Assembly (NCBI GenBank): GCA_027293245.1
Contig: JAPUFZ010000022.1
Location: 1-7,633 of the forward strand
Source of the DNA: Gammaproteobacteria bacterium
GTDB lineage: Bacteria > Pseudomonadota > Gammaproteobacteria > GCA-001735895
DNA length: 7,633 nucleotides
Reading direction: 5' to 3'
This document shows positions 1-6,229 of the stretch, piece after piece. The stretch's first letter is position 1; each line of letters starts with the position of its first letter. Both the position numbers and the translations under genes were made by a program. Below the pieces are notes generated by a model, which was not told the origin of the DNA, searched no databases, and saw only the letters and a program-made list of their open reading frames with translations.

Positions 1-1652
1 AAGGCGCCCGCGAGCGTTTCGAAAATGCCGACTGGCAAGCCGAACGAAATGCATCGCGCGAACGCATCAAGTTTTACGATATTCGAGTCAAAGACGCGAT
101 CAGGGATTTGCACAGGCTGTTCGATCTGGACAGGTTCAAAAGTGCCCTCTGGTTCGACGTCAAACGTGAATATATCAAGCTGATTCAAAACCATTCTCAG
201 CCCGAGCTTGCCGAAACCTTCTACAATTCCGTTTTTTGCAGCCTGTTCCATCGTGATTATTTTGACAACGACTATATTTTCGTACGCAGCGTGGTATCGA
301 CCGAGTTTATCGATTCAGACCAGCCCTCGTATCACGTCTACTACCCAGCCAAACGCGGGTTCCGGTCTTCAATTCGCCAGGTATTAATCGATGCTGGTTT
401 CAATCTTGCTTTTGAGAATCTCGACCGGGACGTCAGAAGCATTACCCAGGCATTAATCAAACATACCTTTCCGCGTCCTCGCAGGGCCCATCTGAATTTT
501 CAGTTCCAGGTCATCAGCACGGTTTTCTATCGTAACAAGGCAGCCTATATCGTCGGTAAATGCATCAATGCCGACAAGGAGATCCCTTTCTCAATTCCGA
601 TTTTGAATAATGAAAGAGGCACCATTTTTGCAGATACCATAATCATCGGTACCCAGGGTCTGTCACGCCTGTTCGAATTTTCCTATGTCTATTTTATGGT
701 CGATCACCCGGTACCATCGTCTATTGTCACTTTTTTACGCGAATTAATGCCTGCACGTAGAAAGGAAGGCCTGTATTCCGCAATCGGTTTGCACAAACAG
801 GGCAAGACCGACTTTTATCGTGACTTTCTACACCACCTCAGGCATTCCGAAGATGAGTTAATTTTGGCCCCGGGTATCAGGGGCATGGTCATGGCTGTTT
901 TTACATTGCCTTCATACCCCTACGTATTCAAGGTCATACGTGACTGGTTTCCACCACCCAAAAAAACCACTCGCCAGCAGGTACAAAACACTTACCACCT
1001 GGTGAAGCAGCACGATCGAGTCGGCCGCATGTCAGACATACTCGAATATTCGCACGTTGCGCTGCCAGGCAATCGATTTGCGCAGGACCTGCTGGATGAA
1101 CTCCATGAAACCTGTGCCAACAGCATTTCTGAGGAAGGCGAACATATTGTGATCAAACACCTGTATATCGAACGCCGTATGATACCGTTGAATATTGCGG
1201 TCCTGCGTGCAGACGACAAATACCTGGACCGGTTAATGCGAGGATATGGCGAAGCGATCAAAGAGCTCGCGGGGGCCAACATCTTTCCCGGCGACCTGTT
1301 GTTGAAGAACTTTGGGGTAACCGGCCAGGGTCAGGGGCGTATCGTCTTTTACGACTACGATGAAATTTGTTACCTGAGCGAATGCAATTTCAGAAAAATT
1401 CCAGCACCACGCTACCCGGAAGATGAATTCGCTTCAGAACCCTGGTACAGCGTCGGTCCGAGAGACATATTCCCCGAAGAGTTTGTGACTTTTCTGTTTG
1501 CCGAAGCGCGTACCCGCAAGGCATTCCTCAAGTATCACCGCGACCTGCTAGATGCAGAGTTCTGGATTCAAAAACAGGAAAACATCAAGGCCGGCATTTA
1601 TGAAGATGTGTTTCCTTATTCCCAACGTATTCGGTTCGATCGAGGTACTTAG
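1..1652 (+). CDS. aceK: Isocitrate dehydrogenase kinase/phosphatase AceK, 5'-truncated by the window edge
   Basis: AceK is a bifunctional cytoplasmic enzyme that phosphorylates (inactivates) and dephosphorylates isocitrate dehydrogenase, so directing isocitrate to the TCA cycle or the glyoxylate bypass. The reading frame is open from base 3, and the residues before the TTG at 108 (RERFENADWQAE, then RIKFYD) match the AceK N-terminal region. The TTG is therefore not the start. About 549 residues are present, and roughly 30 are missing compared with the 578-residue E. coli protein. Visible motifs are the ATP-loop APGIRGMVM (bases 867-893), FKVIRDWF, KQHDRVGRM, HLYIERRMIPLNI, the kinase-like catalytic segment NIFPGD followed by KN (Asp codon 1293-1295, Asn codon 1308-1310), and the metal-binding YDYDE (1350-1364). 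PRYPEDEFASEPWYSV follows near the C-terminus. No frameshift is seen. A two-residue insertion (around GQGQG) relative to E. coli lies just before the YDYDE strand. The gene converges on aceA rather than following it. Confidence 0.97.
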   Translation, partial: GARERFENADWQAERNASRERIKFYDIRVKDAIRDLHRLFDLDRFKSALWFDVKREYIKLIQNHSQPELAETFYNSVFCSLFHRDYFDNDYIFVRSVVSTEFIDSDQPSYHVYYPAKRGFRSSIRQVLIDAGFNLAFENLDRDVRSITQALIKHTFPRPRRAHLNFQFQVISTVFYRNKAAYIVGKCINADKEIPFSIPILNNERGTIFADTIIIGTQGLSRLFEFSYVYFMVDHPVPSSIVTFLRELMPARRKEGLYSAIGLHKQGKTDFYRDFLHHLRHSEDELILAPGIRGMVMAVFTLPSYPYVFKVIRDWFPPPKKTTRQQVQNTYHLVKQHDRVGRMSDILEYSHVALPGNRFAQDLLDELHETCANSISEEGEHIVIKHLYIERRMIPLNIAVLRADDKYLDRLMRGYGEAIKELAGANIFPGDLLLKNFGVTGQGQGRIVFYDYDEICYLSECNFRKIPAPRYPEDEFASEPWYSVGPRDIFPEEFVTFLFAEARTRKAFLKYHRDLLDAEFWIQKQENIKAGIYEDVFPYSQRIRFDRGT

Positions 1653-1664
1653 AGAAGACACCCT

Positions 1665-1691
1665 AACCCTCTCCCAGGAGGTGAGGGTTTT
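1665..1691 (+). terminator. Rho-independent terminator after aceK
   Basis: The arms AACCCTC (1665-1671) and GAGGGTT (1683-1689) pair over 7 bp. A T-T mismatch and two more C-G pairs continue inward around a CAGGA loop, and a short T run (1688-1691) follows on the + strand. It begins 12 bp after the aceK stop and ends 3 bp before the aceA stop, in the convergent gap. The T run is present only in the + orientation, so termination of aceK is better supported than termination of aceA. The CACCCTAACCCTCTCCC wording resembles a GC-rich hairpin family often seen dispersed between proteobacterial genes. Confidence 0.6.
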
Positions 1692-1694
1692 AAT

Positions 1695-2999
1695 CTAAAA
1701 CTGATCTTCCTCGGTCGAACCCGCCATTGCGGTTACCGAAGAGATACCACCCTGAATAACCGTGGTAACATCGTCGAAGTATCCGGCGCCAACTTCCTGC
1801 TGGTGCGATACAAAGGTGTAACCCTTATCCGCAGCGGCAAATTCAGGCTCCTGTACCTTGTTGATGTAATGCTTCATGCCTTCACCCCTGGCATAGTTAT
1901 AAGCCAGGTCATAGGTGTGGTACCACATGTCGTGGATTCCAGCGAGCGTGATGAACTGGTACTTGTATCCCAATTCGCTCAGTTTGTCCTGGAATTCAGC
2001 AATCGATTTATCGTCGAGATTTTTCTTCCAGTTAAACGACGGCGAACAGTTGTAAGCGAGTAACTGACCTGGATTTTCCGCCTGTACCGCCTGTGCCCAT
2101 TCACGCGCAAAGCCAAGATCGGGCGTGCCGGTTTCACACCACACCATATCGACATAAGGCGCATAGGCGACACCACGGGCTATCGCCTGCTCGATGCCGT
2201 TTTTGACATTATAAAAACCTTCTACAGTGCGTTCACCGGTCAGAAATGGCTTGTCCAGCGGATCAACATCCGAGGTAATCAGGTTGGCAGCTTCCGCGTC
2301 GGTACGTGCCAGCAGAACTGTCGGCACACCCATGACATCAGCAGCCAGGCGTGCCGCTATCAGTTTTTGCACTGCTTCCTGCGTCGGTATCAAAACCTTG
2401 CCGCCCATATGACCACATTTCTTAACCGCAGCCAGCTGATCTTCAAAGTGAACACCACCGGCGCCATTGCTGATCATGTTTTTCATTAATTCATAGGCAT
2501 TCAATACACCACCGAAACCAGCCTCGGCATCAGCCACGATGGGAATAAAATAGTCGATATAGCCTTCGTCACCAGGATTCACGCCACGGGCCCATTGAAT
2601 TTCATCGGCACGACGAAATGAGTTGTTGATGCGCCGCACCATCGCAGGTACCGAGTCGTAGGCGTAGAGTGACTGGTCGGGGTACATGGTTTCAGAGGTA
2701 TTACCATCCGCTGCAACCTGCCAGCCCGAGAGATAGATCGCTTCGATGCCAGCCTTCGCCTGTTGCATCGCCTGACCACCGGTTATCGCACCCAGGCTGT
2801 TGACATAGCCCTTTTTAGCGCCGCCATTCACCAGCTTCCAGAGTTTTTCAGCAGCCAGTCTGGCCAGTGTATTTTCAGGTTGCACCGAACCATGCAGACG
2901 GACCACGTCTGCCGCAGTGTATCCGCGCTTAACATCGGCCCATCGCGGGTTTTCCTGCCACTCCTTTTCAAGTGTGGCGACTTGTTCTGTTCTTGTCAT
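1695..2999 (-). CDS. aceA: Isocitrate lyase
   Basis: Isocitrate lyase cleaves isocitrate to glyoxylate and succinate, the first step of the glyoxylate bypass needed for growth on acetate and fatty acids. From the ATG at 2999 the product is 434 residues, the same length as E. coli AceA, and it aligns throughout without gaps of note. The catalytic KKCGHMGG is at residues 193-200 with the nucleophile/base Cys195 (same number as in E. coli). The Mg-binding VADAEAGFGG has Asp157 and Glu159, followed by VHFEDQ, NCSPSFNW, and the typical C-terminal SSVTAMAGSTEEDQF. The frame stays open upstream to an ATG at 3068, but the extra 23 residues (MLSALCRLIHGY...) have no counterpart in the family, and MTRTEQVATLEKEW matches the known N-terminus. 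A purine-rich AGAGAGAA lies about 8-15 bases before the chosen start, which is a weak ribosome binding site. The gene is transcribed alone toward aceK, and divergently from the LysR gene that probably controls it. Confidence 0.98.
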   Translation of the reverse strand: MTRTEQVATLEKEWQENPRWADVKRGYTAADVVRLHGSVQPENTLARLAAEKLWKLVNGGAKKGYVNSLGAITGGQAMQQAKAGIEAIYLSGWQVAADGNTSETMYPDQSLYAYDSVPAMVRRINNSFRRADEIQWARGVNPGDEGYIDYFIPIVADAEAGFGGVLNAYELMKNMISNGAGGVHFEDQLAAVKKCGHMGGKVLIPTQEAVQKLIAARLAADVMGVPTVLLARTDAEAANLITSDVDPLDKPFLTGERTVEGFYNVKNGIEQAIARGVAYAPYVDMVWCETGTPDLGFAREWAQAVQAENPGQLLAYNCSPSFNWKKNLDDKSIAEFQDKLSELGYKYQFITLAGIHDMWYHTYDLAYNYARGEGMKHYINKVQEPEFAAADKGYTFVSHQQEVGAGYFDDVTTVIQGGISSVTAMAGSTEEDQF

Positions 3000-3071
3000 T
3001 ACTGGTTTCTCTCTATATAAAATGTATTGCGCATAGCCGTGGATCAACCGGCACAGAGCCGACAGCATGCG

Positions 3072-3100
3072 ACTATATGCAATAAAAACCTATTTAAAAA
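3072..3100 (-). promoter_or_regulatory. Candidate aceA promoter
   Basis: On the - strand a -10-like TATAGT (3077 to 3072, 5 of 6 matches to TATAAT) lies about 73 bp before the aceA ATG. The -35 at the right distance is only a T/A-rich TTTTTA (3100-3095), as expected for an activator-dependent promoter. A better -35 word, TTGACT (3105-3100), is present but 22 bp from TATAGT, or paired at 17 bp with a poor TTGCAT. With TATAGT the start of transcription falls near 3065, giving a leader of about 66 bases and placing the upstream LysR box centre (3130) at about -65. Confidence 0.4.
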
Positions 3101-3120
3101 GTCAATTTATTCAATTCAGC

Positions 3121-3139
3121 CTATTGGATTTACCAATAG
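3121..3139. promoter_or_regulatory. LysR-type operator box 1 (activator position for aceA)
   Basis: This is a perfect 19-bp dyad: CTATTGG, 5-bp spacer ATTTA, CCAATAG. It contains the T-N11-A arrangement that defines LysR-family binding sites. The same ATTGGAT...ACCAAT wording recurs at 3248-3262 in the same intergenic region. It lies just upstream of the predicted aceA promoter, where LysR-type activators normally bind. That the adjacent LysR gene product is the binder is inferred from the divergent arrangement. Confidence 0.7.
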
Positions 3140-3188
3140 TATTTTGTCATTGACCAACATTACAGACAATTCAAACGGCCCGGCCCTA

Positions 3189-3218
3189 TTGACAGAGTAG
3201 ATTCAGACATTCAATAAT
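3189..3218 (+). promoter_or_regulatory. Predicted promoter of the LysR regulator gene
   Basis: A perfect -35 TTGACA (3189-3194) is followed after 18 bp by AATAAT (3213-3218), 5 of 6 matches to the sigma-70 -10. The predicted start is near 3225, leaving a leader of about 64 bases before the ATG at 3289. The -10 and start lie inside a 23-bp palindrome (3209-3231), so a protein bound there would block this promoter. Confidence 0.55.
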
Positions 3219-3231
3219 TAAATTATTGAAT
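3209..3231. repeat. Perfect 23-bp AT-rich palindrome over the regulator promoter
   Basis: The arms ATTCAATAATT (3209-3219) and AATTATTGAAT (3221-3231) are exact reverse complements around a single central A, giving 11 bp of perfect dyad symmetry. The right arm also runs into a tandem 8-bp repeat, AATTATTG at 3221-3228 and again at 3229-3236. The position over the predicted -10 and start of the LysR gene suggests an operator. It has ATTGAAT/ATTCAAT half-sites in a different geometry from the ATTGG-N5-CCAAT boxes, so it may bind another protein. There is no following T run, and it lies upstream of any coding sequence, so a terminator role is unlikely. Confidence 0.6.
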
Positions 3232-3247
3232 TATTGTTCTATCGACC

Positions 3248-3262
3248 ATTGGATAAACCAAT
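3248..3262. promoter_or_regulatory. LysR-type operator box 2 (in the regulator leader)
   Basis: ATTGG (3248-3252), spacer ATAAA, CCAAT (3258-3262) form a perfect dyad with T-N11-A geometry. It shares 13 of 15 bases with box 1, differing only in the spacer. Its centre is 125 bp from the centre of box 1, close to 12 turns of B-DNA. It lies about 30 bp downstream of the predicted regulator start site and 26 bp before the ATG, a place suited to negative autoregulation. Confidence 0.6.
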
Positions 3263-3288
3263 ACAAATTCGGTACTGGGGGCACTGAT

Positions 3289-4215
3289 ATGGCAAATACC
3301 TATTACAAGCAAAATCATCTGAAGAAACTGCGCGCCTTTTGCCAGACCGCAAAGCTGGGTAGCATGACCAAAGCCGCCAAGTCACTGTTTGCCAGCCAGC
3401 CCACCATCTCACTGCAGATACATGCCCTCGAAGAGGAAATGGACACCCTGTTGTTCGACCGCTGTGGGCCCAGGCTGAAACTGACCACCGAAGGCAGCAT
3501 TCTCTATGATTTATGCCTGCCCCATGTACAGGGCATTGACCGTCTAAAGGAAACCTTTGACGCACATTGTGGAAATTTGACATCGGGTGATTTGAGTATT
3601 GCCGCCGGTGAATCGACCATTCTTTATATATTGCCCAAACCCGTGCGGCTGTTTAGCGAACAGTACCCGGCAATCAAGTTGCGCCTTGCCAATGAAACCG
3701 GGCGCGACGGCATGGAATTGCTACGTAGTGATAAAGTTGACTTTGCGGTAGGGTCAATGCTCGAGGTCCCGGATGACCTTATTTATGACCCGATCGTTAC
3801 TTACAACCCGGTCGTTATTACGCCGTTGGACCACCCGCTTGCTAAATTGGGAAAGCTGACGCTTAAGGATATTGGTCAGTATGGACTGATCCTGCCGCCC
3901 AGGCACCTGAGCACCTGGCATATCGTCAAGATGGTTTTTGCCCAACACAATGTCAATTTTCAGGTCACGCTAGAAGCAGGCGGCTGGGAAGTGATCAAAC
4001 GTTACGTCAGCCTGGGACAGGGTATTTCGATTGTCACCGATGTCTGTATTACCGACGATGACCGTTCAAAAATGCATGTCATACCGGTAAGCCAGTACTT
4101 TCCGAAACGAAGCTATGGCACTGTTACGCGCAGTGGAAAATTTCTCTCCGCGCCATCACGGCGTTTCATTGAAATCATGAATGCGTGTTTTGACAAGAAT
4201 TCGGATGTATTATGA
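3289..4215 (+). CDS. LysR-family transcriptional regulator, probable regulator of aceA and itself
   Basis: The 308-residue product has the LysR layout. A winged helix-turn-helix covers about residues 10-70 (FCQTAKLGSMTKAAKSLFAS, QPTISLQIHALE, wing near FDRCGPRLKLTTEG), and a linker helix spans 70-92. An effector-binding domain follows from about residue 100 (GDLSIAAGESTILYILP to the C-terminus). The effector domain reminds me of the CysB/Cbl side of the family (VIKRYVSLGQGISIVTD), but the ligand cannot be read from sequence. The frame stays open upstream to a TTG at 3226, but this lies at the predicted transcription start. ATG 3289 (MANTYYKQNHLKKL) places the DNA-binding domain at the usual distance from the N-terminus and has a GGGGG 7 bases upstream. 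The gene is divergent from aceA with two LysR boxes between them, and the acyl-CoA synthetase gene follows 59 bp downstream. Its role in short-chain acid metabolism is inferred from context. Confidence 0.93.
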   Translation: MANTYYKQNHLKKLRAFCQTAKLGSMTKAAKSLFASQPTISLQIHALEEEMDTLLFDRCGPRLKLTTEGSILYDLCLPHVQGIDRLKETFDAHCGNLTSGDLSIAAGESTILYILPKPVRLFSEQYPAIKLRLANETGRDGMELLRSDKVDFAVGSMLEVPDDLIYDPIVTYNPVVITPLDHPLAKLGKLTLKDIGQYGLILPPRHLSTWHIVKMVFAQHNVNFQVTLEAGGWEVIKRYVSLGQGISIVTDVCITDDDRSKMHVIPVSQYFPKRSYGTVTRSGKFLSAPSRRFIEIMNACFDKNSDVL

Positions 4216-4218
4216 TTT

Positions 4219-4249
4219 AACCTGTATTGCCACGCACATAAACCAGGTT
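4219..4249. repeat. Short inverted repeat between the regulator and prpE
   Basis: AACCTG (4219-4224) and CAGGTT (4244-4249) are exact reverse complements separated by 19 bases. The region has no T run and no ATTGG-N5-CCAAT box, so neither a terminator nor a copy of the aceA-side operator is supported. It may be an operator of another kind, or chance. Confidence 0.25.
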
Positions 4250-4261
4250 CACACAATAAGC

Positions 4262-4267
4262 GAGGAG
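4262..4267 (+). promoter_or_regulatory. Ribosome binding site of prpE
   Basis: GAGGAG lies 7 bases before the ATG at 4275. It is the strongest Shine-Dalgarno sequence in the window and fixes this start. Confidence 0.75.
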
Positions 4268-4274
4268 ATCGAGA

Positions 4275-6149
4275 ATGTCATATCAACAGGAATACCAGGC
4301 GTCGATTGACGACCCCGAGTCATTCTGGGCAGAAAAGGCCAAACTGTTAAGCTGGTACAAGGAACCCGAAAATGTCCTCAGCGTCGACGAAAACGGCATT
4401 CATCGCTGGTTTGCCGATGGTGAGATGAATACCTGCTATATGGCACTCGATTACCATGTCGAAAATGGCCGCGGTGATCAGCTCGCCCTGATATACGATT
4501 CCCCGGTTACCGATCAAAAGAAATCCTTCACCTACTCCGAGCTGCGTGACGAAGTGGCGCTATGTGCAGGAATGCTTAAACATCAGGGTGTTGGCAAGGG
4601 CGATCGCGTGGTAATTTATTTGCCAATGGTGCCGGAAGCACTCATATCGATGCTCGCCTGCGCCAGACTGGGTGCCATTCATTCGGTAGTTTTTGGTGGA
4701 TTTGCACCACCGGAACTAGCGGTGAGACTGGATGATGCCGAGCCGAAAGCCGTGCTAACCGCTTCCTGTGGCATCGAAATCAATCGAATTATCGAATACA
4801 AACCAATGGTCGACGAGGCATTTCGAATAGCCAATCACAAGCCAGAAGTTTGCATCGTCCTACAACGCCCGCAGGCATCTGCGGCAATGCAGGCAGGCCG
4901 TGATATAGACTGGCATGAAGCTCTGGCGTCGGCGGAACCCGCCGATTGTGTCCCGGTCAAGGGAACCGACCTGCTCTATATTCTTTATACCTCGGGTACC
5001 ACGGGCAAGCCAAAAGGCGTGGTTCGTGAAAATGGTGGTCACGCGGTTGCTCTGAAATACAGCATGACGGCCATCTATGATATGCAACCCGGCGAGGTTT
5101 TCTGGGCCGCCTCCGACGTCGGCTGGATAGTTGGCCATTCATACATCGTTTATGCACCGTTGTTACACGGTTGCACCACTGTTCTTTACGAAGGCAAACC
5201 AGTCATGACCCCGGATGCAGGAGCCTTCTGGCGGGTTATCTCGGAATACGGCGTCAAGGCAATATTTACCGCCCCCACCGCATTCCGCGCGATCAAGAAA
5301 GAAGATTCGGAGGGTAAACTCGCCGCCCAATACGATTTGTCCTGTCTGCAAACTATTTTTGCCGCCGGTGAACGACTCGACCCGCCAACTTATGACTGGT
5401 TGTGCGAGACTTACAAGGTGCCGGTACTCGATCACTGGTGGCAAACCGAAACCGGCTGGGCGATTGCAGCGAACATGCACGGCCTCGAACCAATGCCGGT
5501 CAAATCCGGTTCTTCGACCATGCCGGTGCCCGGCTTTAAGGTAAAAATTCTCGATGAACAGGGCAAACAGGTAGCAGCCAATAAGCAGGGATTCATCACC
5601 ATTAAGTTGCCCCTGCCGCCCAGCTGCCTGACTACGATCTGGGGCGATGTTGATCGATTCAAATCGTCTTACCTTGAGACCTATCCCGGTTACTTCAACA
5701 CCGGAGACGGCGGTTACATGGACGATGACGGCTACTTGTTCATCATGGGACGGGTCGATGATGTCATCAATGTCGCAGGGCACAGGCTCTCGACCGGTGA
5801 GATGGAAGAAATCATCGCCAAACATCCCATGGTAGCCGAATGTGCGGTTATCGGTCGTCACGATGATTTGAAAGGTCAGTTACCGATGGGTTTTGTATTA
5901 TTGAAGGACTCGGCGCAAGCCAGTAACGAACAGATAGTCGAGGAGCTAATCGCCATGGTGCGCCAGGAAATCGGCGCGGTCGCGGCCTTCAAAGAGGCCC
6001 ACATTGTCAGCCGGCTACCGAAGACACGTTCGGGCAAAATTCTGCGCAAGACGCTGCGGTGTATGGTCGATGGCGAACCCTATACAGTGCCTTCAACTAT
6101 CGATGATCCGGCTTCACTGGATGAAATTAAGGCCCAGCTCGGACTTTAA
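4275..6149 (+). CDS. prpE: Propionyl-CoA synthetase (PrpE/ACSS3-type AMP-forming acyl-CoA synthetase)
   Basis: This 624-residue enzyme belongs to the acetyl/propionyl-CoA synthetase group, which activates a short-chain carboxylate with ATP to an acyl-AMP and then transfers it to CoA in the cytoplasm. The N-terminal ACS domain (YQASIDDPESFWAEKAKLLSW) is followed by FGGFAPPELAVRLDDAEPK. The P-loop YTSGTTGKPKGV has its TSGTTGKPKG at residues 239-248, and WWQTETGW is at 388-395. The hinge motif GRVDDVINVAGHRL starts at residue 492. The C-terminal PKTRSGK carries Lys588, the catalytic lysine that is the usual acylation site in this family. KLPLPPSCLTTIWGD and the end TIDDPASLDEI are PrpE features rather than Acs ones. 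The C-terminal wording (IVEELIAMVRQEIGAVAAFKEAHIV) looks closer to the ACSS3 branch than to E. coli PrpE (628 residues). Propionate is therefore the best guess; acetate, acrylate or butyrate cannot be excluded. The gene follows the LysR gene by 59 bp and could be co-transcribed. No prpB, prpC or prpD is in the window. Confidence 0.9.
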   Translation: MSYQQEYQASIDDPESFWAEKAKLLSWYKEPENVLSVDENGIHRWFADGEMNTCYMALDYHVENGRGDQLALIYDSPVTDQKKSFTYSELRDEVALCAGMLKHQGVGKGDRVVIYLPMVPEALISMLACARLGAIHSVVFGGFAPPELAVRLDDAEPKAVLTASCGIEINRIIEYKPMVDEAFRIANHKPEVCIVLQRPQASAAMQAGRDIDWHEALASAEPADCVPVKGTDLLYILYTSGTTGKPKGVVRENGGHAVALKYSMTAIYDMQPGEVFWAASDVGWIVGHSYIVYAPLLHGCTTVLYEGKPVMTPDAGAFWRVISEYGVKAIFTAPTAFRAIKKEDSEGKLAAQYDLSCLQTIFAAGERLDPPTYDWLCETYKVPVLDHWWQTETGWAIAANMHGLEPMPVKSGSSTMPVPGFKVKILDEQGKQVAANKQGFITIKLPLPPSCLTTIWGDVDRFKSSYLETYPGYFNTGDGGYMDDDGYLFIMGRVDDVINVAGHRLSTGEMEEIIAKHPMVAECAVIGRHDDLKGQLPMGFVLLKDSAQASNEQIVEELIAMVRQEIGAVAAFKEAHIVSRLPKTRSGKILRKTLRCMVDGEPYTVPSTIDDPASLDEIKAQLGL

Positions 6150-6229
6150 TCGCCAGGGTTGATCAATATTAAGACAGAACTAACTATTCATATTGCCGAT
6201 ACAAACCACCAACTTTGTCAGTAATGCAA

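Noticed and set aside
108..110. TTG as the start of aceK
   Set aside because: The frame is open and matches AceK for at least 30 codons before it, so the gene simply begins before the window.
3000..3068. 23-residue N-terminal extension of isocitrate lyase from an ATG at 3068
   Set aside because: Family members begin at the MTRTEQ position, and the predicted promoter (start near 3065) would leave the upstream ATG outside the transcript.
3143..3157. A third LysR box near TTGTCATTGACCAA
   Set aside because: Only the CCAA half-site fits; the left arm does not match ATTGG at the required spacing.
3226..3228. TTG start of the LysR gene giving 21 more residues
   Set aside because: It coincides with the predicted transcription start, and the extra residues do not resemble a LysR N-terminus.
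5163..5861. 232-residue open frame on the - strand inside prpE
   Set aside because: It lies fully antisense to a well-conserved enzyme, has low-complexity composition typical of a shadow frame, and has no recognisable domain.
6150..6229. Possible terminator between prpE and the GNAT gene (CAATAT...ATATTG, ACAAA...TTTGT)
   Set aside because: The stems are 5-6 AT-rich pairs with long or unstructured loops and no T run, so they are not convincing.
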